DNA from: MESE01 sp036675035
GTDB taxonomy: Bacteria; Pseudomonadota; Gammaproteobacteria; Burkholderiales; Burkholderiaceae_D
DNA: 50,840 nucleotides
NCBI GenBank assembly: GCA_036675035.1
Contig: JAKFFO010000217.1
Coordinates: forward strand, 1-50,840
Direction: 5' to 3'
Below the pieces are notes generated by a model. That model worked only from the letters and a program-made list of their open reading frames with translations. It searched no databases and had not been told where the DNA came from. Made by a program: the position numbers and the translations under genes. Each line of letters starts with the position of its first letter. Within the stretch, counting starts at the first letter, position 1. Shown piece by piece: positions 25,731 through 33,437 of the stretch.

Positions 25731-26540
25731 ATGAAAACTGTTTTATATGAAGTATCCGACGGCATCGCCACGCTGACGCTGAACCGCCCGGCGCAAAAGA
25801 ATGCGCTCGATCTGGTGATGCGAGGTGAAATCGCGCAGATCGTCGGCGACATACGCTCCGACCGCGGCATTCAGGCACTGATCATTACCGGTGCCGGCGG
25901 TGCATTTTGTGCCGGCGGGGATGTCCAGACCATGAGCGGCCAGCCACAGTCGGCGGACGAGGCGCGTTGCCGCATGCAAGACCTGCATCGCTGGTTTGAA
26001 CAATTGCTCACGCTGGATTGCCCGGTAATTGCCGCAGTCGATGGCGTCGCATACGGGGCCGGCTTCGGCCTCGCGCTGGCAGCCGATTTCATTCTGGCGT
26101 CACCACGTGCACGCTTCTGCCTGCCGTTCCTTCGGCTGGGCTTGATGCCGGATTGCGGCATCCTGTACACGTTGCCGCGCGTGGTCGGAATGCAGCGCGC
26201 CAGGGAACTGATTTTCTCCACCCGAGAACTGGGTGCCGACGAGGCGCGACAGATGGGAATCGTGTGCGAGATCCAGCCTGAAGGCCAGCTTGCGGATCGT
26301 GCGCGCGAAATCGCACTGGCTTTCACGCACGCGTCGCCGGTTGCGGTCGGCATGACCAAGCGGGCGCTCAATGCATCGCTCAATTGCGAGCTGGGCACGC
26401 TGCTCGAAATGGAAGCTTCCGGACAAGGCATCGCGCGCGCCACCGAATACCACCGCAAGGCCGCGGCGCGCTTCATTGCCAAGCAGCCAGGGGAATTCCG
26501 CTGGCCGGCAAACCGCACGATCACTGAAGCCGATTATTGA
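25731..26540 (+). CDS. Crotonase-family enzyme, PaaG-like isomerase
   Basis: A 269-residue crotonase-fold protein. The oxyanion-hole motifs are present (AFCAGGDV at 58-65 and YGAGFGLAL at 108-116), but both hydratase glutamates are missing: Gly113 and Phe133 occupy the positions of Glu144 and Glu164 of rat enoyl-CoA hydratase. The segment FLRLGLMPDCG (133-143) matches E. coli PaaG (SKLGLIPDCGG), in which the Asp is catalytic for double-bond isomerisation; here it is Asp141. A delta3,delta2-enoyl-CoA isomerase or related role is therefore more likely than hydration. It follows the fused dehydrogenase by 28 bases and ends the cluster. Confidence 0.85.
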   Translation: MKTVLYEVSDGIATLTLNRPAQKNALDLVMRGEIAQIVGDIRSDRGIQALIITGAGGAFCAGGDVQTMSGQPQSADEARCRMQDLHRWFEQLLTLDCPVIAAVDGVAYGAGFGLALAADFILASPRARFCLPFLRLGLMPDCGILYTLPRVVGMQRARELIFSTRELGADEARQMGIVCEIQPEGQLADRAREIALAFTHASPVAVGMTKRALNASLNCELGTLLEMEASGQGIARATEYHRKAAARFIAKQPGEFRWPANRTITEADY

Positions 26541-26555
26541 TGTTGGTCATCAAGC

Positions 26556-26607
26556 CGGATGTTGAGGTCGGATGTTGAGGTCGGATGTTGAAGCGGGATA
26601 TTGAAAC
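26556..26607 (+). repeat. 13-bp tandem repeat, about four units
   Basis: Direct repeats CGGATGTTGAGGT (26556-26568 and 26569-26581), CGGATGTTGAAGC (26582-26594) and a decayed GGGATATTGAAAC (26595-26607). It lies just after the crotonase stop, in the gap before the APP1-like gene. No coding role is visible and no stem-loop forms within it. Confidence 0.85.
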
Positions 26608-26789
26608 CCGGGAATAAGCGGCGGTTCCGTGGCCGGTCGCTACGCACCGCGTCGCGCTGGGTTCGGCCCGTGACTATCGTCTTTGGCTATCTCGCTCAAC
26701 TGTCTATCGCAAATCAAACCTTGCTCCGGGCGCAACGGTAAAATCGGCATGTCGCGGCGATAATTCGTCCAGTTCCCTTCGGAAATTGC

Positions 26790-28244
26790 ATGCCTTTCCT
26801 TATCCTGACGCGCGCCGGTTTCGAGGACTTGAAACCGCTGGCCGGATTTCACGGCGCATCGCTGTACGTAAATCCGACGTTGCTGTCGCCTCAGGAAATA
26901 TCGCAGTTGCAGGACGCCGGCGCGGAGGTATGCATTCTTCCGGCGACGGTTGACCCGCATTCGGACCGTGGGGTCCAGCAGGCGATCCGGTTCGCCGAAG
27001 AGCACGGCGGCAATCCGGTCTGGGCCGAACATGCATCCCGGCCCGCCCCATCGGGCCAGCAGCACAATGGCGGAACCAGCCTGGCGCACAAGATGCTTCA
27101 TCACAAGGTTGCGAAAAATGCCACCGGACTGGCCGGGGCGGTATTGCGCCACGCCAGAAAACGCGCGTTCTCGAAAAAACCTTTGCTCATCATTCCGTAC
27201 CTTGGATACGGCAACCGGTACCGGCTTGCGGTGCGCGGCCGGGTATTGGCCGATGAAGGCTTTCGTCCGCAAACTCCTGACGACAGCGGTTGGCGCAACC
27301 TGGTCGAGCTGTACAAGCGGCTGGAATCCGACCAGGTTGCTGGTGCCCGCGTGCGGGCCCGGTTCCGGGATGTCGAACAGGAGGCGGTGACCGATGGCGG
27401 CGGATACTTTCTCTTGGAACTTGTGCTGAACGCACCACTGGCGTCGACCGGCTGGCATGCAATCGAACTGGATCTGGTCGATCCGTTGGCCGCCGGCGGC
27501 AAGCCGGTGCGTGCCAGTGCCGATGTGCTGGTGCCGCCGTCCGCCGCACGTTTCGGTGTGATCAGCGATATCGATGACACCATCCTGTGGACCAATGTCG
27601 GCAACCGGCTCAACATGATGCTGACGCTGGCGCGCGCGAACGCGCATACGCGCAAGCCGTTCAAGGGCGTGGCCGCGTTCTACCGCGCGCTGCACGAGGG
27701 TATCAGCGGCAACGAAGACAATCCGCTCTTTTACGTGTCCAGCAGTCCCTGGCATCTCTTTTCCCCGCTGGTCGAATTCATGCGGGTGCAGGACATTCCG
27801 ATCGGCCCGGTCATGCTCAAGGAGCTGAGCATACGCAAGGTATTCGGGTCAAACCGGCATTACAACCACAAGCTCGACAAGATAGAAGCCATCCTGGATT
27901 TTTATCCGGACCTGCAATTCATCCTGATCGGCGACAGCGGCGAAAAAGACCCGGAGATCTACGCAGAAATCGTGAAGCGGCATCCGCGTTCAGTCCGCGC
28001 GATCTATATTCGCAATGTCAACCCGGACCCATCGCGCATCGAAGCGCTCGACCGGTTGATCGACGAAGTGCGCACCAGCGGCACGCAACTGATTCTGGCG
28101 CCGGACAGCGAGTTTGCGGCCGCGCATGCGGCGGCGGAAGGATTGATCCGCGCGGCCGAGATGAAGGCGGTACGGTCGGACAAGCAGGAGGACGAAGCCG
28201 GAGCTGGGACTGAGACCGGGGCCGATGCAGGGGTACAGGATTGA
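26790..28244 (+). CDS. APP1-like (DUF2183) phosphatidate-phosphatase-domain protein with extra N-terminal module
   Basis: A 484-residue protein. From about residue 95 it matches the bacterial APP1/DUF2183 family: IIPYLGYGNRYRLAVRGRVL (134-153), then the HAD-like catalytic motif SDIDDTI (259-265) with Asp260 and Asp262, FYVSSSPWHLF (314-324), Lys361 in NHKLDKI, and the acidic loop GDSGEKDPEIY (381-391). Yeast APP1 dephosphorylates phosphatidate with Mg2+; bacterial roles are unknown. Residues 1-85 (PFLILTRAGFEDLKPLAGF onwards) are not part of the usual bacterial protein and look like a separate small domain joined by a Gly/His-rich linker. The C-terminal 20 residues are acidic and low-complexity. 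It has no obvious partner. Confidence 0.82.
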   Translation: MPFLILTRAGFEDLKPLAGFHGASLYVNPTLLSPQEISQLQDAGAEVCILPATVDPHSDRGVQQAIRFAEEHGGNPVWAEHASRPAPSGQQHNGGTSLAHKMLHHKVAKNATGLAGAVLRHARKRAFSKKPLLIIPYLGYGNRYRLAVRGRVLADEGFRPQTPDDSGWRNLVELYKRLESDQVAGARVRARFRDVEQEAVTDGGGYFLLELVLNAPLASTGWHAIELDLVDPLAAGGKPVRASADVLVPPSAARFGVISDIDDTILWTNVGNRLNMMLTLARANAHTRKPFKGVAAFYRALHEGISGNEDNPLFYVSSSPWHLFSPLVEFMRVQDIPIGPVMLKELSIRKVFGSNRHYNHKLDKIEAILDFYPDLQFILIGDSGEKDPEIYAEIVKRHPRSVRAIYIRNVNPDPSRIEALDRLIDEVRTSGTQLILAPDSEFAAAHAAAEGLIRAAEMKAVRSDKQEDEAGAGTETGADAGVQD

Positions 28245-28357
28245 GCAGCTGAAGATTGCGCTATGCCCGGCGTGCTGCGCCAGGCAATGGACGATAAGCA
28301 CGCACGATCAACAACACGCACCGCCACCCGCCGCGATGCGATTGCATGAAGCCGGCT

Positions 28358-28771
28358 CTAGAGCCGAGTCGGATGAGAATCCCACCCACTGTGCTTGATG
28401 CGTTGCCGGCTTACCGTCTCATAATATCTCTTCAGATTTTCCAGTTCGGCGGCAATCTCGTGCGGGAAACCCTGGCGAGTGCCGCGATTATCGCGCATCA
28501 ATTCATCGAGCTGGGCTTCGAATTCCTCAGGCTGATTCCATGCCGCGGCAAGTGCATTCGCGATCCGCGGGTATTGCTTGCCGAGCACCTTGGGGCGCGC
28601 TGCCGCCGGAAGATAGAGAATCCAGTCGATTGCAAGCGTACTCAAGGTTTGCGACTTCAATTTCGGCGGATACCGCAAGGCGGCAAAATTCTCGAACGTG
28701 AGTTCGTCGGCAAACACCGGTTGTTCCGGCTCTGGAAAATGATTTTTCTCGCTGGCGTTCAAGTTATTCAT
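28358..28771 (-). CDS. Hypothetical protein, 137 aa
   Basis: Unrecognised soluble, mostly helical protein without membrane or signal segments. The N-terminal part is acidic and Pro-rich (HFPEPEQPVFADELTFENFA), then a segment with LPAAARPKVLGKQYPRIANA and a basic C-terminus follow. I chose the ATG at 28771 because AAGGGGG lies about 7 bases upstream; an in-frame TTG at 28795 is possible. It converges with the APP1-like gene (113-base gap). No function is assigned. Confidence 0.65.
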   Translation of the reverse strand: MNNLNASEKNHFPEPEQPVFADELTFENFAALRYPPKLKSQTLSTLAIDWILYLPAAARPKVLGKQYPRIANALAAAWNQPEEFEAQLDELMRDNRGTRQGFPHEIAAELENLKRYYETVSRQRIKHSGWDSHPTRL

Positions 28772-28998
28772 TATCGAGCCCCCTTGAATGGACAATAGTC
28801 AGACAACGTTGCACGAATGATAATCGAATTAATGCTTTTTTGAAAACCCTCGTGTTTATACGGTATACCTCCGATGGATTCGATGGCCAATGAAGCTGAA
28901 AGTGTTTCCACCACAATCGGCACTCTTACCGGCTCGAAAAATTTCCTGCGATTCGTCGCCGTGACGTTACCACTTGCAATCTGTTACGCCCAATCCAG

Positions 28999-29607
28999 TC
29001 ACAACACCTGGCATACGTCCGAAAAATCGAAGCGGGGTAGCCGTCCGAATACCTTTTCCGGACGTCCGATACCAAGGTTGCAGATGAAATTGATCCTGTG
29101 CGACGTACCGGCAAAAAATTCGGCATTCACCTTGGGAGCATCGAAGCCGGACATCGGTCCGGTATCCAGCCCCACCGCACGCGCCGCCAGGATAAAGTAT
29201 GCCGCCTGCAGCGTACCGTTCCTGAATGCTGTTTCCTGCGTTATGGTTTCGCTGCCGGTAAACCAGGACGCGGCGCTTTTATCGTGCGGGAACAGATAAT
29301 CCAGTCGCTCGTAAAACCTGGTGTCGTATGCGAGCAGTGCGACCACCGGCGCCGCCATCGTCTTTTCGAGATTGCCGCTCGACAGTGCCGGTCTCAAGCG
29401 TTCTTTCGCTTCCGGCGACTTCAGGAACAAGATACGTGCCGGACAACAGTTTGCGCTGGTCGGACCCATCTTCATCAGGTCGAATATCTCGGTCAGCTTC
29501 TCGGTGCTGACCGGGTCGTCGGTCCAGCCATTGTGAGTGCGTGCCTCGCGAAACAGCAAATCCAGGGAGGGATCGTCAAGTTGCATGATTCGGTTTTTGA
29601 TAGTCAT
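28999..29607 (-). CDS. RutE-like nitroreductase-family protein
   Basis: A nitroreductase-fold FMN enzyme of 202 aa. It closely follows RutE/YdfN-type malonic-semialdehyde reductases: LFREARTHNGW (18-28), MKMGPTSANCCPAR (45-58), RLRPALSSGNLEKT (70-83), ETAFRNGTLQAAYF and GLDTGPMSGFD. RutE reduces malonic semialdehyde to 3-hydroxypropionate in pyrimidine catabolism, but no other rut gene is nearby. Here it lies downstream of an SDR in the TRAP/SDR cluster, so it may reduce another small aldehyde or enal. The start at 29607 has AGGAAAATC just upstream; an in-frame ATG at 29643 lacks support. Confidence 0.88.
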   Translation of the reverse strand: MTIKNRIMQLDDPSLDLLFREARTHNGWTDDPVSTEKLTEIFDLMKMGPTSANCCPARILFLKSPEAKERLRPALSSGNLEKTMAAPVVALLAYDTRFYERLDYLFPHDKSAASWFTGSETITQETAFRNGTLQAAYFILAARAVGLDTGPMSGFDAPKVNAEFFAGTSHRINFICNLGIGRPEKVFGRLPRFDFSDVCQVL

Positions 29608-29730
29608 GATTTTCCTGTGCTGTGCCGTGCGGTCGCACAGCACTTACATTTGCGCACGCTCTACACGGTTCGGGCACGCAGCCGGATTGATTTCCGGCGT
29701 TGCATCGTGCCCGCTTTCTGGTGCGGTGAA

Positions 29731-30582
29731 TTATCTGGTGATGCCGGAAATCAGGCCGCCATCTACCAGCAGGTCCTGTCCATTCACATAGGAAGCATCA
29801 TGCGAGATCAGGAACAGCGCCGCATGCGCGACTTCCCACCCCGTGCCTTGCCGCTGAAACGGCAATGGACGCGTCGCGCGATCGGGCCGCCTGGCGCTGG
29901 CTGCGCGCCCCATCGGTGTGTCGATCAAGCCGGGAGAGACGACATTGGCGCGAATTCCGTTGGCCTGGCCTTCAAGCGCGGCCGCGCGGCATAGCGCAGG
30001 GAGCGCTGCCTTGGACGCTTCGTACGCAGGCTGCCGACTCAAAGGCAGCTTCGACGCGAGCGACGAAATGAATACGATCGCCCCACCAGGGTTCATGGCA
30101 GCCATTGCGTGCTTGGCGACGAACATGTGTGCCTTGAGATTCAGCGACAGCACGTCGTCCCAGGCCGACTCGGTCTGATTATGCAGGCCGAGCCCGTTGC
30201 TGATACCGATATTGATCGCCACACCATCCAAACCGCCCAGTGCTTCGGCGGCCTTTCGTATCATTTCGATGACCTGCGATTCCTTTGTCGCATCACACTC
30301 GATGGCGACTGCACTGCCTCCGGCCTTTGCGATCATTGCAGCTGTTTCACTGCCGGAGACCGCATCCTTGTCGGCGCATGCGACTGCGGCGCCTTCACGC
30401 GCGAACAGCACGCTCATCGCACGGCCATTACCGACTGCATCGTTGCTGTCCGACGCGCGCTGGCCGGCGCCGACTACGAGGATCCTGCGTCCATCCAGGC
30501 GGCCACGGCCGATATCGGTGCCGAATGCGGGCGGGAAAAGTTGTGCTTGCGGTTGTGATTGCGGTTGCAATTGCTGGTTCAT
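29731..30582 (-). CDS. SDR with expanded nucleotide-binding loop (1)
   Basis: A 283-residue SDR. The cofactor motif is unusual: GAG at 38-40 is separated from GNGRA (51-55) by ten residues (QRASDSNDAV), whereas a classical SDR has one. The rest is standard: ISS (172-174), Tyr187/Lys191 in YEASK, and a C-terminal NGQDLLVDGGL. The N-terminus is Gln/Pro-rich (QQLQPQSQPQAQ). It resembles the SDRs at 31815 and 35195, which share the expansion. It is divergent from the lacI gene and 123 bases upstream of the nitroreductase on the same strand. CAGGAGAG precedes the ATG. The substrate is unknown. Confidence 0.87.
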   Translation of the reverse strand: MNQQLQPQSQPQAQLFPPAFGTDIGRGRLDGRRILVVGAGQRASDSNDAVGNGRAMSVLFAREGAAVACADKDAVSGSETAAMIAKAGGSAVAIECDATKESQVIEMIRKAAEALGGLDGVAINIGISNGLGLHNQTESAWDDVLSLNLKAHMFVAKHAMAAMNPGGAIVFISSLASKLPLSRQPAYEASKAALPALCRAAALEGQANGIRANVVSPGLIDTPMGRAASARRPDRATRPLPFQRQGTGWEVAHAALFLISHDASYVNGQDLLVDGGLISGITR

Positions 30583-30779
30583 TTAATCTCTCCTGAAAAA
30601 ATTGAAAATCGTTGCCTGTTGTTATTGGCACCGCGTTGCAGCCGATCAGATGCAAAGGGCTGCGTACATGGATTGGCCGGCCCCACGCCAATCCTGAAAA
30701 GCAGGTAGAACACTTGATGCAAATAGTTCGATGTGCGATAAGTTGCGTGCGGTATCATTCGCGTTCGGAGACATGAGCG

Positions 30780-31829
30780 ATGAAAAAAACGACCGGCAGT
30801 ACGCCATCCAAAAAAATATCGGTAAGAGAAGTCGCGGCAGCGGCCGGCGTGTCGATCGGCAGCGTCTCGCGCGTGCTCAACGGCGGCAACTATGTCAGCG
30901 CCGATCTGGCAGCCCGCGTGCGGCGCGCGGTGGAGAAGCTCGGCTATCATCCGGATGCCAATGCGCGCGGCCTGCGCATGGGCACCAGCAAGACGATCGG
31001 CTGCCTGATCCCCGACATCTCCAACCCGCTGTACGCTTCCTATGTGTCCGGCATAGAAGCGCGGATGCAGGAGGATGGATACATGCTGCTGTTCGGCAGC
31101 ACGCGCAGCCTTGTATCGCGCGAGCGGGAGCTGATCAAGCTGTTCGAGAGCCGTGGCATGGACGGCATCATAGCAACCACCGTCAACGAAGGTCCGGCGG
31201 AATCGGCGGAAGCATTCGCGAAGTGCAAGCTCCCGGTGGTGATCATCGATCGCGACATGGGTGATAGCTACGATACGGTCCTGCTCGACCACAGGGGGGG
31301 TATCCGGCACGCGATCGAATATCTTTTCTCGTTGGGACATGAGCGAATCGTGCTGCTTACGCCCGGCGCCGGCATCCGGCCAGGGCGCGAGCGCATCGCC
31401 GGATACAAGGAAGCCTACCGGGCGGCCGGCCGCAAGGTTGATCCGGACTTGATTCGCACGGTGAATCCACGGCTTGGCTCCTCCTACGATGACATGAAGC
31501 ACTTGCTGTCGCGACCGAACCGGCCGACTGCCGTGATCGGGCTCAGCACCCACGTGTTGTCCGACGCAACGCGTGCAATCTACGAGCACGGCTTGTCGAT
31601 TCCGAAAGACATATCGGTAATCGGCATCGGCACCTCGGAGTCGGTTGGCTTTTCGAATCCGCCGATGACAATACTGCGTCTCGATATCGACGTGAATGCG
31701 CGTACCGCAGCGGAGTTGCTGCTCGAACGGATTCGGATCGGACCTCAAGGCACGCGGCGGCATATCACCAAGCCGATCGACCTGGTGATTGCCGGCTCCT
31801 GCGCCCCGTGCAAATCACCGAAGCTGTAA
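30780..31829 (+). CDS. LacI-family transcriptional regulator
   Basis: A 349-residue LacI/GalR-type regulator. The helix-turn-helix is at 13-35 (ISVREVAAAAGVSIGSVSRV), the hinge helix has YHPDANARGLRMG, and the effector-binding core (about 65-340) includes TIGCLIPDISNPLYASYVSG, a GMDGIIATT strand and GLSIPKDISVIGIG. The 3' end overlaps the convergent SDR gene by 15 bases. The likely targets are the TRAP genes: two LacI-operator-like sites with a central CG are found at 38010-38025 and 39307-39322. The effector is probably the imported substrate or a catabolite. Confidence 0.93.
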   Translation: MKKTTGSTPSKKISVREVAAAAGVSIGSVSRVLNGGNYVSADLAARVRRAVEKLGYHPDANARGLRMGTSKTIGCLIPDISNPLYASYVSGIEARMQEDGYMLLFGSTRSLVSRERELIKLFESRGMDGIIATTVNEGPAESAEAFAKCKLPVVIIDRDMGDSYDTVLLDHRGGIRHAIEYLFSLGHERIVLLTPGAGIRPGRERIAGYKEAYRAAGRKVDPDLIRTVNPRLGSSYDDMKHLLSRPNRPTAVIGLSTHVLSDATRAIYEHGLSIPKDISVIGIGTSESVGFSNPPMTILRLDIDVNARTAAELLLERIRIGPQGTRRHITKPIDLVIAGSCAPCKSPKL

Positions 31830-32693
31830 CCCGGTGATGCCGCCGTCGGCGATGATCACCTGTGCATTGATGAATGACGATTCGTGCGATAGCAGGAACA
31901 AGGTCGCATAAGCCACTTCCCATGCTGTGCCCTCACGCCCGAACGGCAGACGCTGCTTGCTGCGCGCAGGTCGGCCGCGGCTTGCGTTTCTGCCCAACGG
32001 CGTGTCGATAGGGCCTGGTGCGAGCACATTGGCGCGGATGCCGAGATCCTCACCTTCGAGCGCCACATGCCGGCACAACGCGGCGAGAGCGGCCTTCGAT
32101 GCATCGTAGGATGGAATTCGCGTACCGGGCCGCAAGCTGGCGGTCGACGAGATGAAGACGATCGAGCTGCCGGGCTTCAAAAGCGGAAATGCGTATTTGC
32201 AGGCCAGCATATGGCTGCGCAGGTTGACTGCGAAGGCCGCATCCCATCCATCGGCGGTCTGGTTTGCCAGCCCGGATGGGCCGCCGATTCCGACGTTGAG
32301 CACCAGCCCGTCAAGATGGCCCAGTCCCTGGGTCGCTTCCCTGACAGCGCGTTCGATTGCATCCGGATCGGACACATCGACCACGACCGGCATCGCGCTG
32401 TTGCCGTTTTTCTTAATCAGGTCTACGGTTTCGCCCGCCGACTGCGCATCGAGATCGGCGCACGCGATGGCCGCGCCTTCGCGTGCGCAGAGAAGCGATA
32501 TTGCACGGCCGTTTCCGATCGGCGGCATCGGCTCTCCCTCCAGTCGGCGTTGTCCGGCCCCGACCACCATGATGGCCCGGCCTTCCATGCGGTTGCGGGA
32601 AGGCGCCAAGCCGAGGGTTTCATCGAATACATGGCGCTTCGCGTCGACGGCGGTCAGGCCGCGCGCGGGAACTTCATTTACTGTCTGATTCAT
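31815..32693 (-). CDS. SDR with expanded nucleotide-binding loop (2)
   Basis: A 292-residue SDR similar to the one at 29731. GAG (45-47) and GNGRA (60-64) are separated by twelve residues (QRRLEGEPMPPI), the longest insert of the three. Active-site residues are Ser (ISS, 181-183), Tyr196 and Lys200 (YDASK). The usual NNAG reads NVGI. It has an N-terminal extension of about 35 residues. It is the last gene of the TRAP operon, 97 bases after a CMD-family gene, and overlaps the 3' end of lacI by 15 bases. AGGAATAG precedes the ATG. Dehydrogenation of a catabolic intermediate is likely; substrate unknown. Confidence 0.87.
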   Translation of the reverse strand: MNQTVNEVPARGLTAVDAKRHVFDETLGLAPSRNRMEGRAIMVVGAGQRRLEGEPMPPIGNGRAISLLCAREGAAIACADLDAQSAGETVDLIKKNGNSAMPVVVDVSDPDAIERAVREATQGLGHLDGLVLNVGIGGPSGLANQTADGWDAAFAVNLRSHMLACKYAFPLLKPGSSIVFISSTASLRPGTRIPSYDASKAALAALCRHVALEGEDLGIRANVLAPGPIDTPLGRNASRGRPARSKQRLPFGREGTAWEVAYATLFLLSHESSFINAQVIIADGGITGLQLR

Positions 32694-32790
32694 TATCTAT
32701 TCCTGTTATCTATTGCTGACGACTGCATGCCGCTCCGGATCGGTCCGTCGCGGCATGCGCGCGACCGGCCGAATGATTGACCAGCAATGC

Positions 32791-33324
32791 CTAGTGCGGT
32801 GGCGTTTCTTCGATATCGACTTCAAGGTTTTCGAGAAGCCGGCTCACCATCATGTAGAAGCCGATGGTCATCATCAATTCCAGCAATTGCTGATGCGGCA
32901 AGCGCTCGGAAACTTCATTGAACAGGTGCGCCGGCGCCTTGACGTCGTGTACCACCGAGTCCGTAAACTGGAGCACCTTGTGTTCGAGATCACTGAACAG
33001 CGCGGCGTCGACCGGTCGCCTCGGTTCAGCCAGCACTGCTTCAATTTTCTCGGCGCTGACGCCGGCCTTGCTTGCGACGCGGCGGTGCTGGAATACTTCG
33101 TAGCTCGATCCGCACAGCGCACCTACGCGCAGTATCACCAGTTCGCGCAGTGTCGGATCGATGTCGGATTTGGTCAGGATCGCGCTGCCGAGCGCGAGAA
33201 AGCCGACCGCGGTATTGCCGCCATGGGCGATCATTCGGTAAATGTTCAACGGAAGCCGGTCCTTGATCAGGTTGGCCAGCTCAGGCGGTGCCTTGCTAAG
33301 GTCGAAATAGGGAATGCGTGCCAT
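32791..33324 (-). CDS. Carboxymuconolactone-decarboxylase-family protein (1)
   Basis: A 177-residue all-helical CMD/AhpD-family protein. The family core is RELVILRVGALCGSSYEVFQ with Cys71, Glu76 and His80, followed by HRRVASKAGVS. The redox CxxC of AhpD is absent, so a peroxidase-type function is unlikely. Such proteins occur in catabolic clusters with SDR and TRAP genes and may act as decarboxylases, isomerases or hydrolases, but few are characterised. It lies 113 bases after dctP1 and 97 before SDR 2. The GGAG ribosome-binding site is about 10 bases from the ATG. Confidence 0.85.
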   Translation of the reverse strand: MARIPYFDLSKAPPELANLIKDRLPLNIYRMIAHGGNTAVGFLALGSAILTKSDIDPTLRELVILRVGALCGSSYEVFQHRRVASKAGVSAEKIEAVLAEPRRPVDAALFSDLEHKVLQFTDSVVHDVKAPAHLFNEVSERLPHQQLLELMMTIGFYMMVSRLLENLEVDIEETPPH

Positions 33325-33354
33325 TGAATCTAATCTCCAGTTAGTTGCTTAAAG

Positions 33355-33429
33355 TCGGCCGCACTTTTATCGAAAATGCCGTGCGGCCGGTGCGGTTGAA
33401 ATCGCGTAACGCGCAGCTTCCAGCTGCGC
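33355..33429. repeat. Two hairpins after dctP1
   Basis: Two perfect inverted repeats in the 113-base gap between dctP1 and the CMD gene. CGGCCGCAC (33356-33364) pairs with GTGCGGCCG (33381-33389) around a 16-base loop, and GCGCAGCT (33411-33418) pairs with AGCTGCGC (33422-33429) around a 3-base loop. On the minus-strand transcript they follow the dctP1 stop without a U-run. They may protect the upstream message or reduce read-through. Confidence 0.6.
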
Positions 33430-33437
33430 AGTTACAG

